This document shows positions 1 through 7,026 of a stretch of DNA of 29,253 nucleotides, piece after piece. Positions within the stretch are counted from its first letter, which is position 1. Every line of letters begins with the position of its first letter. Position numbers and translations under genes: made by a program. This DNA is from JAJXWB01 sp036796555. GTDB taxonomy: Bacteria > Pseudomonadota > Alphaproteobacteria > Rhizobiales > Beijerinckiaceae. The DNA is taken from NCBI GenBank assembly GCA_036796555.1, contig DAIRCS010000033.1:1-29253 (forward strand), read 5' to 3'. The notes under the pieces are model-generated. The model ran no database searches and was not told the DNA's origin. It worked only from the letters and a program-made list of their open reading frames with translations.

Positions 1-341
1 AGTGCCTGCACGAAGTGAAGCTGATCGTCGACCTCATCTACGAGGGCGGCATCGCCAACATGAACTACTCGATCTCCAATACCGCCGAATACGGCGAATA
101 CGTCACCGGCCCGCGCATCATCACGCCGGAGACCAAGGCCGAGATGAAGCGCGTTCTCGCCGACATCCAGTCCGGCAAGTTCACGCGCGACTGGATGCTC
201 GAGAACAAGGTCAACCAAACCTCGTTCAAGGCCACCCGCGCCCGCGCCGCCGCTCACCAGATCGAAGAGGTCGGCGAGAAGCTGCGCGCCATGATGCCCT
301 GGATCGGCAAGAACAAGCTGGTCGACAAGGAAAAGAACTGA
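1..341 (+). CDS. ilvC: Ketol-acid reductoisomerase, C-terminal part (partial, 5' end outside window)
   Basis: The reading frame is open from base 3 and enters the window in mid-gene. It begins CLHEVKLIVDLIYEGG, a hallmark of the helical C-terminal (knotted) domain of class I ketol-acid reductoisomerase, and ends NKLVDKEKN before TGA at 339-341. The enzyme catalyses the NADPH- and Mg-dependent isomeroreduction of acetolactate or acetohydroxybutyrate in valine, leucine and isoleucine synthesis, in the cytoplasm. The acidic residues in ELKLIVDL-type helices help bind the metals in this family. About 112 codons are present, roughly the last third of the usual 340-residue protein. A strong intrinsic terminator follows 16 bases after the stop, so ilvC is the last gene of its transcript. 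Seen: motif and terminator. Known: family function. Confidence 0.95.
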   Translation, partial: CLHEVKLIVDLIYEGGIANMNYSISNTAEYGEYVTGPRIITPETKAEMKRVLADIQSGKFTRDWMLENKVNQTSFKATRARAAAHQIEEVGEKLRAMMPWIGKNKLVDKEKN

Positions 342-356
342 TCTGCGGATCGCATG

Positions 357-386
357 AAAAAGCCTCCGGAGACGGGGGCTTTTTTG
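357..386 (+). terminator. Intrinsic terminator of ilvC
   Basis: A run of A, then GCCTCCG, a GAGA tetraloop and CGGGGGC followed by six T. The stem is about 11 bp (A-tract pairs with the T-tract; one T-G wobble) and ends in a U-run, a classical rho-independent terminator. The last 28 bases are repeated exactly at 835-862. Confidence 0.85.
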
Positions 387-410
387 TTGGCGCACGTCGT
401 TCCGCCTCCA

Positions 411-443
411 CCGTCATGCCCGGGACAAGCCCGGCCATGACGG
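411..443. repeat. REP-like palindrome, CCGTCATG-CCCGGG type
   Basis: CCGTCATGCCCGGG, a short spacer, then CCCGGCCATGACGG form an imperfect inverted repeat. It looks like the CCGGGACAAG/CATGAC intergenic palindromes common in alphaproteobacterial genomes. No coding potential seen. Confidence 0.6.
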
Positions 444-467
444 CTGCATAAAGCGCATGTAATCCTG

Positions 468-492
468 CGCGCGCCGTTGCCAACGGCGCGCG
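468..492. repeat. Perfect 12-bp inverted repeat
   Basis: CGCGCGCCGTTG and CAACGGCGCGCG are perfect inverted repeats separated by one base (C480). An RNA hairpin with a GCC-centred loop could form; there is no T-run after it, so it is not a typical intrinsic terminator. Confidence 0.6.
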
Positions 493-575
493 TTTCGCGT
501 TATCGGAGCGCCCTCGCAGCACAAGACGGGAGGCCGCCATGCGCGATCGTAAAGACACCCACTCCTTTTGAACCG

Positions 576-775
576 ATGAGCAAGCGCCGGAGGGGATTTT
601 CCTTCCGAGACCGCGGTCAAGCGCGGCTATCGCGTCGTCCACGGCGACAAGGACCTTCTGGAAAAGCTCGGCCGCGACGATTTATGTCCTTGCGGCTCGA
701 ACCGCCGGTTTCAAACGCTGCTGCCTGACCAGCAACGCCTTCCGGGCGACAAGCCGGAATGATTATTGGCGTTGA
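576..775 (+). pseudogene. SEC-C motif (zinc-binding) small protein, disrupted by two frameshifts
   Basis: Starting at ATG 576 the frame reads MSKRRR, but the sensible continuation DFPSETAVKRGYRVVHGDK lies in another frame from about 595. It then runs through LLEKLGRDDLCPCGSNRRF. A second shift near 710 is needed to recover KRCCLTSNAFRATSRNDYWR and the stop at 773-775. Removing one G from the GGGG run near 592-595 and one T from the TTT run near 709-711 restores a single 65-66 residue frame. The restored CPCGSxxxFKxCC is the SEC-C zinc-binding signature known from SecA C-termini and many small stand-alone proteins. Either the gene is decaying, or both single-base insertions in short homopolymers are sequence errors. 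It sits between two copies of the same terminator. Confidence 0.7.
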
Positions 776-826
776 GGGGACGTAAGGCCCATCGGCGGAA
801 AAGAACCGATCGATTGGCGATCCACG

Positions 827-856
827 AAAAGCCCCCGGAGACGGGGGCTTTTTTGT
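827..856 (+). terminator. Second copy of the ilvC-type terminator
   Basis: GAAAAGCCCCCG, loop GAGA, CGGGGGCTTTTTT: a stem of about 11 bp with a six-T tail. It follows the SEC-C pseudogene (stop 773-775). 28 bases (835-862) are identical to 366-393 downstream of ilvC, suggesting local duplication of a terminator segment. Confidence 0.8.
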
Positions 857-875
857 TGGCGCTTTTCTCCGCCGC

Positions 876-986
876 GCCGTCATTGCGAGGAGGCCCGCAG
901 GGCCGATGCGGCGATCCGTCCGCCGGCGCCCGTCGATGCGACGAACGCCAGGCCGAAGCCGTCGTCTCGGTGGATGGAATGACGGG
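876..986. repeat. Interspersed repeat with GTCATTGCGAGGAG end
   Basis: The segment opens with CGTCATTGCGAGGAGGCCCGCAG and closes with GGAATGACGGG, whose ends are roughly inverted (CGTCAT / ATGACG). The same opening recurs at 18021-18035. This type of element is widespread between genes in Rhizobiales. It overlaps a possible upstream start (ATG 979) of the next gene, which argues for the later GTG start. Confidence 0.55.
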
Positions 987-1032
987 TCTGCCTGATGCAT
1001 GTAAGTCTTCGCCACTCACTTCCGGATCCCGC

Positions 1033-1728
1033 GTGAAACCAACCGTCTTCCACAATGCCGGCGTCACCCTCTCGGGCGCGGAAATTCTCCGCGACCTCTC
1101 TTTTGCGCTCAACCCCGGCGAATGGACCTTCCTCGTCGGGCCGCCCGGCGCGGGCAAGACGACGCTGCTGCGTCTCGCCGCCGACGAGATCGCGCCGACG
1201 GCAGGCCGTATCGACCGCGCCGGCGCCGCCGTCCTCGCGCATCATTCCATGCCGCTCGACGACGCGAAATCCTCGTGCGACATCGTCGCGGAGGTCATGT
1301 CCGAACCGAATGCGCGCGTGCGCGCCGAAGACCTGCTCACCGACCTCGGCCTCGAAACCTATCTCGGCCACGAGCCCTTCCGCCTGTCGCGCGGCCATCG
1401 CGCGCGGCTCGTCATTGCGCGCGGAATCGCGGCGCGCCCGGCCCTGCTCTGCCTCGACGATCCGTTCTCGCCCATGGACCGCCGCGCGAAAATGCTGACG
1501 GCCAATGCGCTCGCCCGCGCCGCGGATGAAGACGAACTCGCGATCCTGATGGCGAGCAACGATCCGCTCGACGCCTTGCGTTACGCCGATCGCATTCTCG
1601 TCCTGAGCGCCGGGCCCGGCGCGACCGTCGTCGAGACGATTGCGCACGCGCCGACGCCCGACGCGAGCGACGACGATCTGGCGAAGACCGGCCTCCACGC
1701 GCGACTCTGGCGCGCGCTCGACGGCTGA
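1033..1728 (+). CDS. Divergent, probably hydrolysis-impaired ABC-type ATPase (SsuB/TauB-like)
   Basis: Taken from GTG 1033 this is a 231-residue ABC nucleotide-binding domain. Walker A is intact (GPPGAGKTT, residues 36-44). Most other motifs deviate: the signature is LSRGH at 118-122 instead of LSGGQ; Walker B reads LLCLDDP with Asp143 where the catalytic Glu is expected; the switch His is Asn176 (MASND instead of VTHD); no Q-loop Gln is evident near AVLAHHSM. The D-loop-like SPMD remains. The overall pattern resembles ATPases of nitrate/sulfonate/taurine importers. No permease or binding protein adjoins it; a complete canonical system of the same class lies at 4272-7023. ATG 979 is an alternative start, but it lies in a repeat. 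The gene converges on 1735-2151 with 6 bp between stops. Function unknown; it may bind ATP without efficient turnover. Confidence 0.75.
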   Translation: MKPTVFHNAGVTLSGAEILRDLSFALNPGEWTFLVGPPGAGKTTLLRLAADEIAPTAGRIDRAGAAVLAHHSMPLDDAKSSCDIVAEVMSEPNARVRAEDLLTDLGLETYLGHEPFRLSRGHRARLVIARGIAARPALLCLDDPFSPMDRRAKMLTANALARAADEDELAILMASNDPLDALRYADRILVLSAGPGATVVETIAHAPTPDASDDDLAKTGLHARLWRALDG

Positions 1729-1734
1729 ACAAAC

Positions 1735-2151
1735 TTATTTCACGAAGTCCAGCGTCTTGAACGACGTCATCTTGCCCATGACATTGCCCGAGCCGTCGCG
1801 CTGAACGCCCGTCCCGGTCGTCACGCGCACTTTCCTGCCGATCATCGCGCGCGGCATCTTCTGGTTCTCGAACCACGGCGCGCAGGCTTTCGCCTCGCAG
1901 AGCCCCGTCTCCTCAGCCTTGGCGGTCCTGATCGTCAGATAGCAATTGTCGCCGCATTCGAACTTGCGGATCACGCCTTCCAGCGTCTTCGTCGCCGCAA
2001 TCGACTTCGCGCTCGGCTTCTTCGCCTTCTTCTTGATGATGCGCATCTGTTGCGGCGCGTCGTCCGCCGTCTGCGCCGGCGCGGCGCCGGCGGCGCAAAC
2101 CAGGGAAAAACAGGCGGCCGCGAAGAGCGCGGCGGAAAATCTGGTCTTCAT
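1735..2151 (-). CDS. Small secreted four-cysteine protein, conserved hypothetical
   Basis: 138 residues from ATG at 2151, chosen because it begins a clear signal peptide (MKTRFSAALFAAACFSLVC..APAQ) and is preceded by a G-rich ribosome site. A Lys-rich linker (IIKKKAKKPSAKS, about 48-60) follows. The globular part has two cysteine pairs, FECGDNCYLTI and GLCEAKACAPWF, and ends GRKVRVTTGTGVQRDGSGNVMGKM...F. The cysteines could form disulfides in the periplasm. I do not recognise a named family; the GNVMGKM-type tail looks like a conserved Rhizobiales hypothetical protein. It lies downstream of dctM on the same strand (93 bp gap) but has no evident link to transport. Confidence 0.75.
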   Translation of the reverse strand: MKTRFSAALFAAACFSLVCAAGAAPAQTADDAPQQMRIIKKKAKKPSAKSIAATKTLEGVIRKFECGDNCYLTIRTAKAEETGLCEAKACAPWFENQKMPRAMIGRKVRVTTGTGVQRDGSGNVMGKMTSFKTLDFVK

Positions 2152-2244
2152 CGTTCCCCCGGAGGACAATGCCGACGATCTGTCGATCACGCCCTCGCCG
2201 GGCGCATAATCCTGCGCGCGCCTGAATGCCCGCTGAATGTGGCT

Positions 2245-3657
2245 TTACTTGAACGCCGGCGGCGGTTCGGGCGGAGGAATGTCGAGTTTTTCGACAGGAG
2301 CGGCGCCCGCCGGCGCCGGGGGATCGAACAGATGGGTCGCGCCGGGCCAGGCGATGGTCAGCCCGATGACGGCGACCAGCGCCGCCAGATAGGGCGCGAC
2401 ATCCCTCGCGATCGCCGCCGTCGTCGCGGCAAGCCCCTTCGCCGCGCGCGCCATCATGATCGCATACCCGAGCGGCGGCACGAGAAAGCTCGCCTGTAAC
2501 GTCAGCGCCGCCAGCGCGGCGACCCAGGCCGCGTCCGGCGCGCGCATCAGTGCGCCAGGCATGGCGATCGGCACGATGACGAAGACGATCTCGAAGGCGT
2601 CGAGCACGAGCGCGGAAGCCGCCATGACGACGAGCAGCGCCGCGACCGCGACCGCCGGTCCGCCCGGGGCCGCCGCCATGAGATCGGTGGCGAGCCTGTC
2701 GGACCCGAGCACCCGCAGCACGAGCGTGAACGTTGTCGCCGCCGCCAGCAGCGCAAACAGCGCGCCGGATATGGCGAGCGTGTCGCGCAATATATCCTTC
2801 AGCGTCCCGATCGTCAGCGCGCGCGTGACGGCGCCCGCCGCCAGCAGCGCGACGCAGCCGGTCGCGGCCGCTTCGACGGCGTAGAACAGGCCGCTCGCCA
2901 CGCCGCCGAGCAGGACGAGCACCGATGCGGCGACGATCCCCGCGACGATCGCCTCGCGCGGCGCGAGCGGCCCCGGCTGCGCGCCGCCCGCGGGCTCGCG
3001 CTTCGCGCGCAGCGCCGCGATCGCCATCCAGCAGAGGAGCGTGAGCGCGGCGGGAATCAGCGTTGCGCGAAAAATGTCCTGCGTATTGACGATCCGCACG
3101 GAGGCGTCGGTCGCGCGCGCGGCGATCGTGTGCGCATTGAGCATGGCGTCGCCGAGAAACAGCAGCACGAGCGACGGCGGTATGCCGACGCCGAGCGTGC
3201 TCGAGGCGGCGATCAGCGCCACGCGTTCGGGCGGCGCGACGCCGGCGCCCGCAAGCAGGGGCGCGACCCCGCGCGACAGCATCGAGACGCTGGCGCCGAC
3301 CGAACCATTCATCGGCGCAACCAGCGCGCCGATCGCCAGCGCCGACAGGCGCGGCGCGACCGCCCCACCGCGCCCGAGCGCAACGCCCGTGCGAAACAGG
3401 CTCTCGACCAGCGGCAGCCGGTTCAAAGTCACGCCCATCATGACGAACAGCGGCAACGCCTGCAGAAGATCGCCCTCGAGCAACGCCTGCAGCCGCGCGC
3501 CGAGGGCGCCGAGCAATGCGGCGTCGCCGCCGGTCGCAAGAATGAACAGCGCGCCGAATGCGGCTGCGCCGATCAGGACGAAAAAGGCAGGCAGGCCTGT
3601 CGCCAGCATCACGGCCGCGACCAGCGGAAGCAGCGCGACGCCGAACCACGCGCTCAT
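2245..3657 (-). CDS. dctM: TRAP transporter large permease (DctM family)
   Basis: 470 residues from ATG at 3657. Almost the whole length is hydrophobic, fitting 11-13 membrane helices. Features recognisable as DctM include MSAWFGVALLPLVAAVMLATGLP at the N-terminus, LPLFVMMGVTL, GSVGASVSMLS and SSTLGVGIPPSLVLLFLGD, which holds the conserved GIPPS element of the family. It ends in a Pro-rich tail (PPPEPPPAFK). Large permeases carry the sodium-driven transport path of TRAP systems, which import carboxylates, amino acids, taurine and similar anions. The start overlaps the dctQ stop in an ATGA arrangement, showing co-translation. No dctP binding protein is seen next to it. Substrate unknown. Confidence 0.9.
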   Translation of the reverse strand: MSAWFGVALLPLVAAVMLATGLPAFFVLIGAAAFGALFILATGGDAALLGALGARLQALLEGDLLQALPLFVMMGVTLNRLPLVESLFRTGVALGRGGAVAPRLSALAIGALVAPMNGSVGASVSMLSRGVAPLLAGAGVAPPERVALIAASSTLGVGIPPSLVLLFLGDAMLNAHTIAARATDASVRIVNTQDIFRATLIPAALTLLCWMAIAALRAKREPAGGAQPGPLAPREAIVAGIVAASVLVLLGGVASGLFYAVEAAATGCVALLAAGAVTRALTIGTLKDILRDTLAISGALFALLAAATTFTLVLRVLGSDRLATDLMAAAPGGPAVAVAALLVVMAASALVLDAFEIVFVIVPIAMPGALMRAPDAAWVAALAALTLQASFLVPPLGYAIMMARAAKGLAATTAAIARDVAPYLAALVAVIGLTIAWPGATHLFDPPAPAGAAPVEKLDIPPPEPPPAFK

Positions 3658-4151
3658 GCAGCCTCGCCGTCGTCGCCGGGCGCGCGGAACATGTCGGCCA
3701 GCGCCTGCGCCGCGACCAGCGCGGCCATCAGCACGACAGCGAGCTTGATGATGAAATAGCCGGGGTTGTTCGTGTCCGGAAAGCTTTCGAGGATCAGGAG
3801 CGAGCGCCACGCGTCCCGGCCGTAGAGGGCGAGCGTGAAACAGGACCACGGCAGGGCGACGAAAGCCGCGCCGGCTGCCGCGATGCGTCGTTGCGTCCGC
3901 CTCGGCAGCTCCTGCGCAAGGAAATCCGCGCGCAGATGCGTTCCGGCGCGGGTGGCGGCCGTCAGCGCAATGGCGATGAACAGCGCGAACAGCCACTGGC
4001 CGACATCGTTCGCCTCGCGCGAGCAGCAGCGCACGAGATCGCGCAGCGGCCATTGCGCCGACAGAAGCAGCACGACCGGCAGCGCCAGCCATTTGCCGGC
4101 TTCGACGACCCGCCCGACAAGGCGGTCGAGAGCCTCCGCCAATCGCGCCAT
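3654..4151 (-). CDS. dctQ: TRAP transporter small permease (DctQ family)
   Basis: 165 residues from ATG at 4151, preceded by a GAAGGGAA-type ribosome site. Four hydrophobic segments are visible (WLALPVVLLLSAQW, GQWLFALFIAIALTA, AAGAAFVALPWSCFTLALY, YFIIKLAVVLMAALVAA), as expected for DctQ. The conserved THLRADFL motif after helix 2 and the helix-4 sequence PGYFIIKLAVV are typical of the family. The protein pairs with DctM in the membrane. Its stop overlaps the dctM start by 4 bp. The gene is divergent from the ABC ATPase at 4272, with a 120-bp region between. Confidence 0.88.
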   Translation of the reverse strand: MARLAEALDRLVGRVVEAGKWLALPVVLLLSAQWPLRDLVRCCSREANDVGQWLFALFIAIALTAATRAGTHLRADFLAQELPRRTQRRIAAAGAAFVALPWSCFTLALYGRDAWRSLLILESFPDTNNPGYFIIKLAVVLMAALVAAQALADMFRAPGDDGEAA

Positions 4152-4271
4152 CGCCCTGATTCCCTTCAAGGCCGCGATCAAGCCACGCCGGGCGCGCCCG
4201 CGCAATCCACGCCGGCTTGCGCGCCGCGCCGCGATCGGCCAACGTGCGGCCCCTTTCGCCCGTTTCGAACC
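4152..4271. promoter_or_regulatory. Divergent intergenic region between dctQ and the ABC importer operon
   Basis: Any promoters for the minus-strand TRAP genes and the plus-strand ABC operon should lie here. The sequence is very GC-rich and I see no convincing -35/-10 pair or operator palindrome. The call rests only on the divergent gene layout. Confidence 0.35.
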
Positions 4272-5096
4272 ATGTCGCCCACCCCCGCACCTGCCGCGCC
4301 CGCCGTCCGGCTCGATCGCGTGACCGTCGCCTTCGGCGCGAGCGCGGCGCGCTATGTCGCGGTCGAAGGCGCCGATCTCTCGGTCGGCGAAACCGAATTC
4401 GTCGCCATCGTCGGCCCGACCGGCTGCGGCAAGTCCACGCTGCTGAACGTGGTCGCTGGCCTTCTGAAGCCCGCCGCCGGCGCGGCGCGCGTGCTGGGCG
4501 CCGCGGTCGAGGGCGTGACGGCGGCCTGCGGCTATCTCTTCCAGCAGGATGCGCTCATGCCCTGGAAGACCGCGCGCGACAATGTCGCCGTGGCGCTCGA
4601 GCCGAAAGGCGTCGTGCGCGCGCAGGCGCTGGAGCGCGCGCAAGACTGGCTCGCGAAGGTCGGCCTCGCCGCCTTCGGCGACCGCTATCCGCACCAGCTC
4701 TCCGGCGGCCAGCGCAAGCGCGTGGCGCTCGCCCAGATGCTGATCCGCGATCCGCGCATCCTGCTGATGGACGAGCCCTTCGGTCCGCTCGACGCGCAGA
4801 CCCGCGCGATGATGGGCGACCTGTTGCTCGATCTCTGGTCGGCCGACCGCAAGGCGGTTCTCTTCGTCACCCACGATCTCGAGGAGGCGATCGCGCTCGC
4901 CGATCGCGTGGTGGTGATGTCGGCAGGCCCGGCCGCGCGCATCGTGGCGCAGCACGCCATCGACCTGCCGCGCCCGCGAGAAATCAACGAGATCAGGCTC
5001 GACCCGAAATTCCACGCGATCCAGCGCGCGATCTGGAACGATCTGCGCGAGGAAGTGCTCAAGACCTATCAGGCGCAGGCGGGAGGCGCGGCGTGA
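4272..5096 (+). CDS. ABC transporter ATP-binding protein (nitrate/sulfonate/taurine class)
   Basis: 274 residues with all canonical motifs: Walker A GPTGCGKST (48-56), Q-loop Gln91 in LFQQDALMPW, signature LSGGQ (143-147), Walker B LLMDEP (164-169), and switch His201 in VTHD. The QQDALMPW and DLEEAIALADRVVVMSAGPAARI stretches are typical of SsuB/TauB/NrtD-like ATPases. It energises the permease encoded next. The start at ATG 4272 gives the usual length; no strong ribosome site is visible. It is the first gene of a plus-strand operon (ATPase, permease, binding protein). A palindromic repeat separates it from the permease. Its intact motifs contrast with the degenerate ATPase at 1033. Confidence 0.92.
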   Translation: MSPTPAPAAPAVRLDRVTVAFGASAARYVAVEGADLSVGETEFVAIVGPTGCGKSTLLNVVAGLLKPAAGAARVLGAAVEGVTAACGYLFQQDALMPWKTARDNVAVALEPKGVVRAQALERAQDWLAKVGLAAFGDRYPHQLSGGQRKRVALAQMLIRDPRILLMDEPFGPLDAQTRAMMGDLLLDLWSADRKAVLFVTHDLEEAIALADRVVVMSAGPAARIVAQHAIDLPRPREINEIRLDPKFHAIQRAIWNDLREEVLKTYQAQAGGAA

Positions 5097-5106
5097 CGGG
5101 CTCAAA

Positions 5107-5192
5107 TGTCATCCCCGCGCAAGCGGGGATCCAAAACCGCATCGCCGGGGTCGAGGCTTCGCCCCTGGATGCCTGCTTTCGCGGGCATGACA
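5107..5192. repeat. REP/ERIC-like palindrome inside the ABC operon
   Basis: TGTCATCCCCGCGCAAGCGGGGATCC opens the element and GGATGCCTGCTTTCGCGGGCATGACA closes it, imperfect inverted termini about 35 bp apart. The left arm is itself a hairpin (ATCCCCGC/GCGGGGAT). The element ends directly against the GGAG ribosome site of the permease (5193-5196), so it will be transcribed within the operon mRNA and may affect stability or relative expression. Confidence 0.8.
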
Positions 5193-5205
5193 GGAGCCGC
5201 GCCCC

Positions 5206-5991
5206 ATGAGCCGCCCCGCCCTCCTCGCCTGGCAGGTCGGCGTCGCGGTCGCGCTGCTCGCCGTCTGGCATATCGGCTCGAGCGTGCCGCTCTTCGGCGT
5301 CTACCTCATGCCGAAATTCTTCTTCTCGACGCCGGCCGACGTTCTCGCGCGCGTGTGGAAAATGTTTGCAACCGGCGTTGTCTGGAAGCACCTGTGGATC
5401 ACGCTGACCGAGACCGCGCTCGCCTTCGTCATCGGCTCGGTCGCCGGCGGCGCGATCGGCTTCTGGTTCGCGCGCAAGCCGAACCTCGCCGCCATTTTCG
5501 ATCCATTCCTGAAGGCGGCGAATTCGCTGCCGCGCGTCGTGCTCGCGCCGATCTTCATGCTGTGGTTCGGGCTCGGCATCTGGTCGAAGGTCGCGCTCGG
5601 CGTCACGCTCGTCTTCTTCATCGTCTTCTTCAACGTCTATCAGGGCGTGCGCGAAGTCCCGCCCGTCGTGCTCGCCAACGCCCGCATGCTCGGCATGAAC
5701 GACCGCCAGCTGATGCGCCATGTCTACTGGCCGTCCGCCCTCACCTGGGTCTTCTCCTCGCTGCACGCCTCCGTCGGCTTCGCGCTCGTCGGCGCCGTCG
5801 TCGGCGAATATCTCGGCGCGGCGGCGGGACTCGGCTATCTCATCCACGAGGCGGAAGGCGTGTTCGACGTCACCGGCGTCTTCGCCGGCATGATCGTGCT
5901 CGCCATCTTCGTCATCGCCATCGACTGGGCGGTGACGCTGGTCGAAAATCGGCTGCTGGTCTGGCGCCCACAGCCGCATCAACAAAGCTGA
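5206..5991 (+). CDS. ABC transporter permease (BPD type, SsuC/TauC/NrtB class)
   Basis: 261 residues with about six membrane helices. ATG 5206 is preceded by GGAG at 5193-5196. The EAA-like coupling loop is seen at roughly 140-165 (VYQGVREVPPVVLANARMLGMNDRQ), typical of this class. The sequence FLKAANSLPRVVLAPIFMLWFG is the conserved N-P-R-x-A-xxP-x-xxxWFG-type segment of SsuC/TauC proteins. The protein forms the membrane channel for the ATPase upstream and the binding protein downstream (12-bp gap to the next start). Confidence 0.92.
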   Translation: MSRPALLAWQVGVAVALLAVWHIGSSVPLFGVYLMPKFFFSTPADVLARVWKMFATGVVWKHLWITLTETALAFVIGSVAGGAIGFWFARKPNLAAIFDPFLKAANSLPRVVLAPIFMLWFGLGIWSKVALGVTLVFFIVFFNVYQGVREVPPVVLANARMLGMNDRQLMRHVYWPSALTWVFSSLHASVGFALVGAVVGEYLGAAAGLGYLIHEAEGVFDVTGVFAGMIVLAIFVIAIDWAVTLVENRLLVWRPQPHQQS

Positions 5992-6003
5992 AGGAAACGT
6001 CCC

Positions 6004-7023
6004 ATGAAAACGCGCACGCTGATCGGAGTTCTGTCGGCCCTCGCCCTGTCCGCCACCGCCGCGCTCGCGCAGGTCGCGCATATCGAAAAGCCGAAGATCG
6101 TCATCGGCGTCGGCGGCAAGTCGCTGCTCTACTACCTGCCGCTGACCATCGCCGAGCAGAAGGGCTACTTCAAGGAACAGGGCCTCGACGCCGAGATCAT
6201 CGATTTCGCCGGCGGCGCCAAGAGCCTGCAGGCGCTGATCGGCGGCTCGGTCGACGTCGTCGCCGGCGCCTACGAGCACACGATCCACATGCAGGCCAAG
6301 GGCCAGGACATCCGCGCGACCATCGATCTCGGCCGCTTCCCCGGCATCGTCATCGCGCTGCGCAAGGACGTGAAATACGACAAGCCCGCCGACCTCAAGG
6401 GCCTGAAGATCGGCGTCACGGCGCCGGGCTCCTCCACCAACATGCTCGCCAAATTCTTCCTGGCGAAGAACGGGCTCTCGCCCGACGACGCCGCCTGGAT
6501 CGGCGTCGGCGGCGCGGCTTCGGCGGTCGCGGCCGTGCGCAACAAGCAGGTCGACGGCGTCTCGCATCTCGAGCCCGTCATCACCATGCTGGAGCAGACC
6601 GGCGACATCAGGATCGTCGCCGACACGCGCACGGAGGCCGGCACGCGCGCCCTGTTTGGCGGCGAGAATCCGGCCGCCGTCATCTACGCGAAGAAGGCCT
6701 TCCTCGACGCCAATCCCAATACGATGCAGGCCGTCGTCAATGCCGAATACAAGGCGCTGCAATGGCTGAAGACGGCGAGCCCGGACGACGTCGCGAGCCT
6801 CGTGCCGGAAAACTACCTGCTCGGCGACAGGAAGCTCTACATGGCCGCCTTCGCCGCCTCGCGCGCGTCCTATTCGCAGAACGGCCTGATCGAGCCCGCC
6901 GGCATGAAGAGCGCGCTCGACATGCTCGTGCAATTCACCCCGGAATTGAAGGATGCGAAGATCGACCTGGCGGCGACCTTCGACGACAGGTTCGCGAAGA
7001 AGGCGGCGGCGAGCGTGAAGTAA
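6004..7023 (+). CDS. ABC transporter substrate-binding protein, NMT1/THI5-like
   Basis: 339 residues with a signal peptide (MKTRTLIGVLSALALSATAALA, cleavage before QVAH). The mature protein has the type II periplasmic fold signature of the NMT1/SsuA/TauA group: YYLPLTIAEQKGYFKEQGL near the N-terminus, AGGAKSLQALIGGSVDVVAG, then LKGLKIGVTAPGSSTNM and FLAKNGLSPDDAAWIGVG. These proteins bind nitrate, sulfonates, taurine or thiamine-pyrimidine precursors; ligand cannot be told from motifs alone. AAGGAAAC before ATG 6004 is a good ribosome site. It is the third gene of the importer operon. pdxY follows after an 80-bp palindromic gap. Confidence 0.92.
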   Translation: MKTRTLIGVLSALALSATAALAQVAHIEKPKIVIGVGGKSLLYYLPLTIAEQKGYFKEQGLDAEIIDFAGGAKSLQALIGGSVDVVAGAYEHTIHMQAKGQDIRATIDLGRFPGIVIALRKDVKYDKPADLKGLKIGVTAPGSSTNMLAKFFLAKNGLSPDDAAWIGVGGAASAVAAVRNKQVDGVSHLEPVITMLEQTGDIRIVADTRTEAGTRALFGGENPAAVIYAKKAFLDANPNTMQAVVNAEYKALQWLKTASPDDVASLVPENYLLGDRKLYMAAFAASRASYSQNGLIEPAGMKSALDMLVQFTPELKDAKIDLAATFDDRFAKKAAASVK

Positions 7024-7026
7024 TTC

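Noticed and set aside
979..1032. ATG 979 as the start of the degenerate ABC ATPase
   Set aside because: It falls within the end of an interspersed repeat and adds residues with no family match; GTG 1033 gives the normal domain start. Not fully excluded.
461..2222. 15-base match AATCCTGCGCGCGCC at 461-475 and 2208-2222
   Set aside because: Short and GC-rich; flanks differ, so chance or minor repeat is likely.
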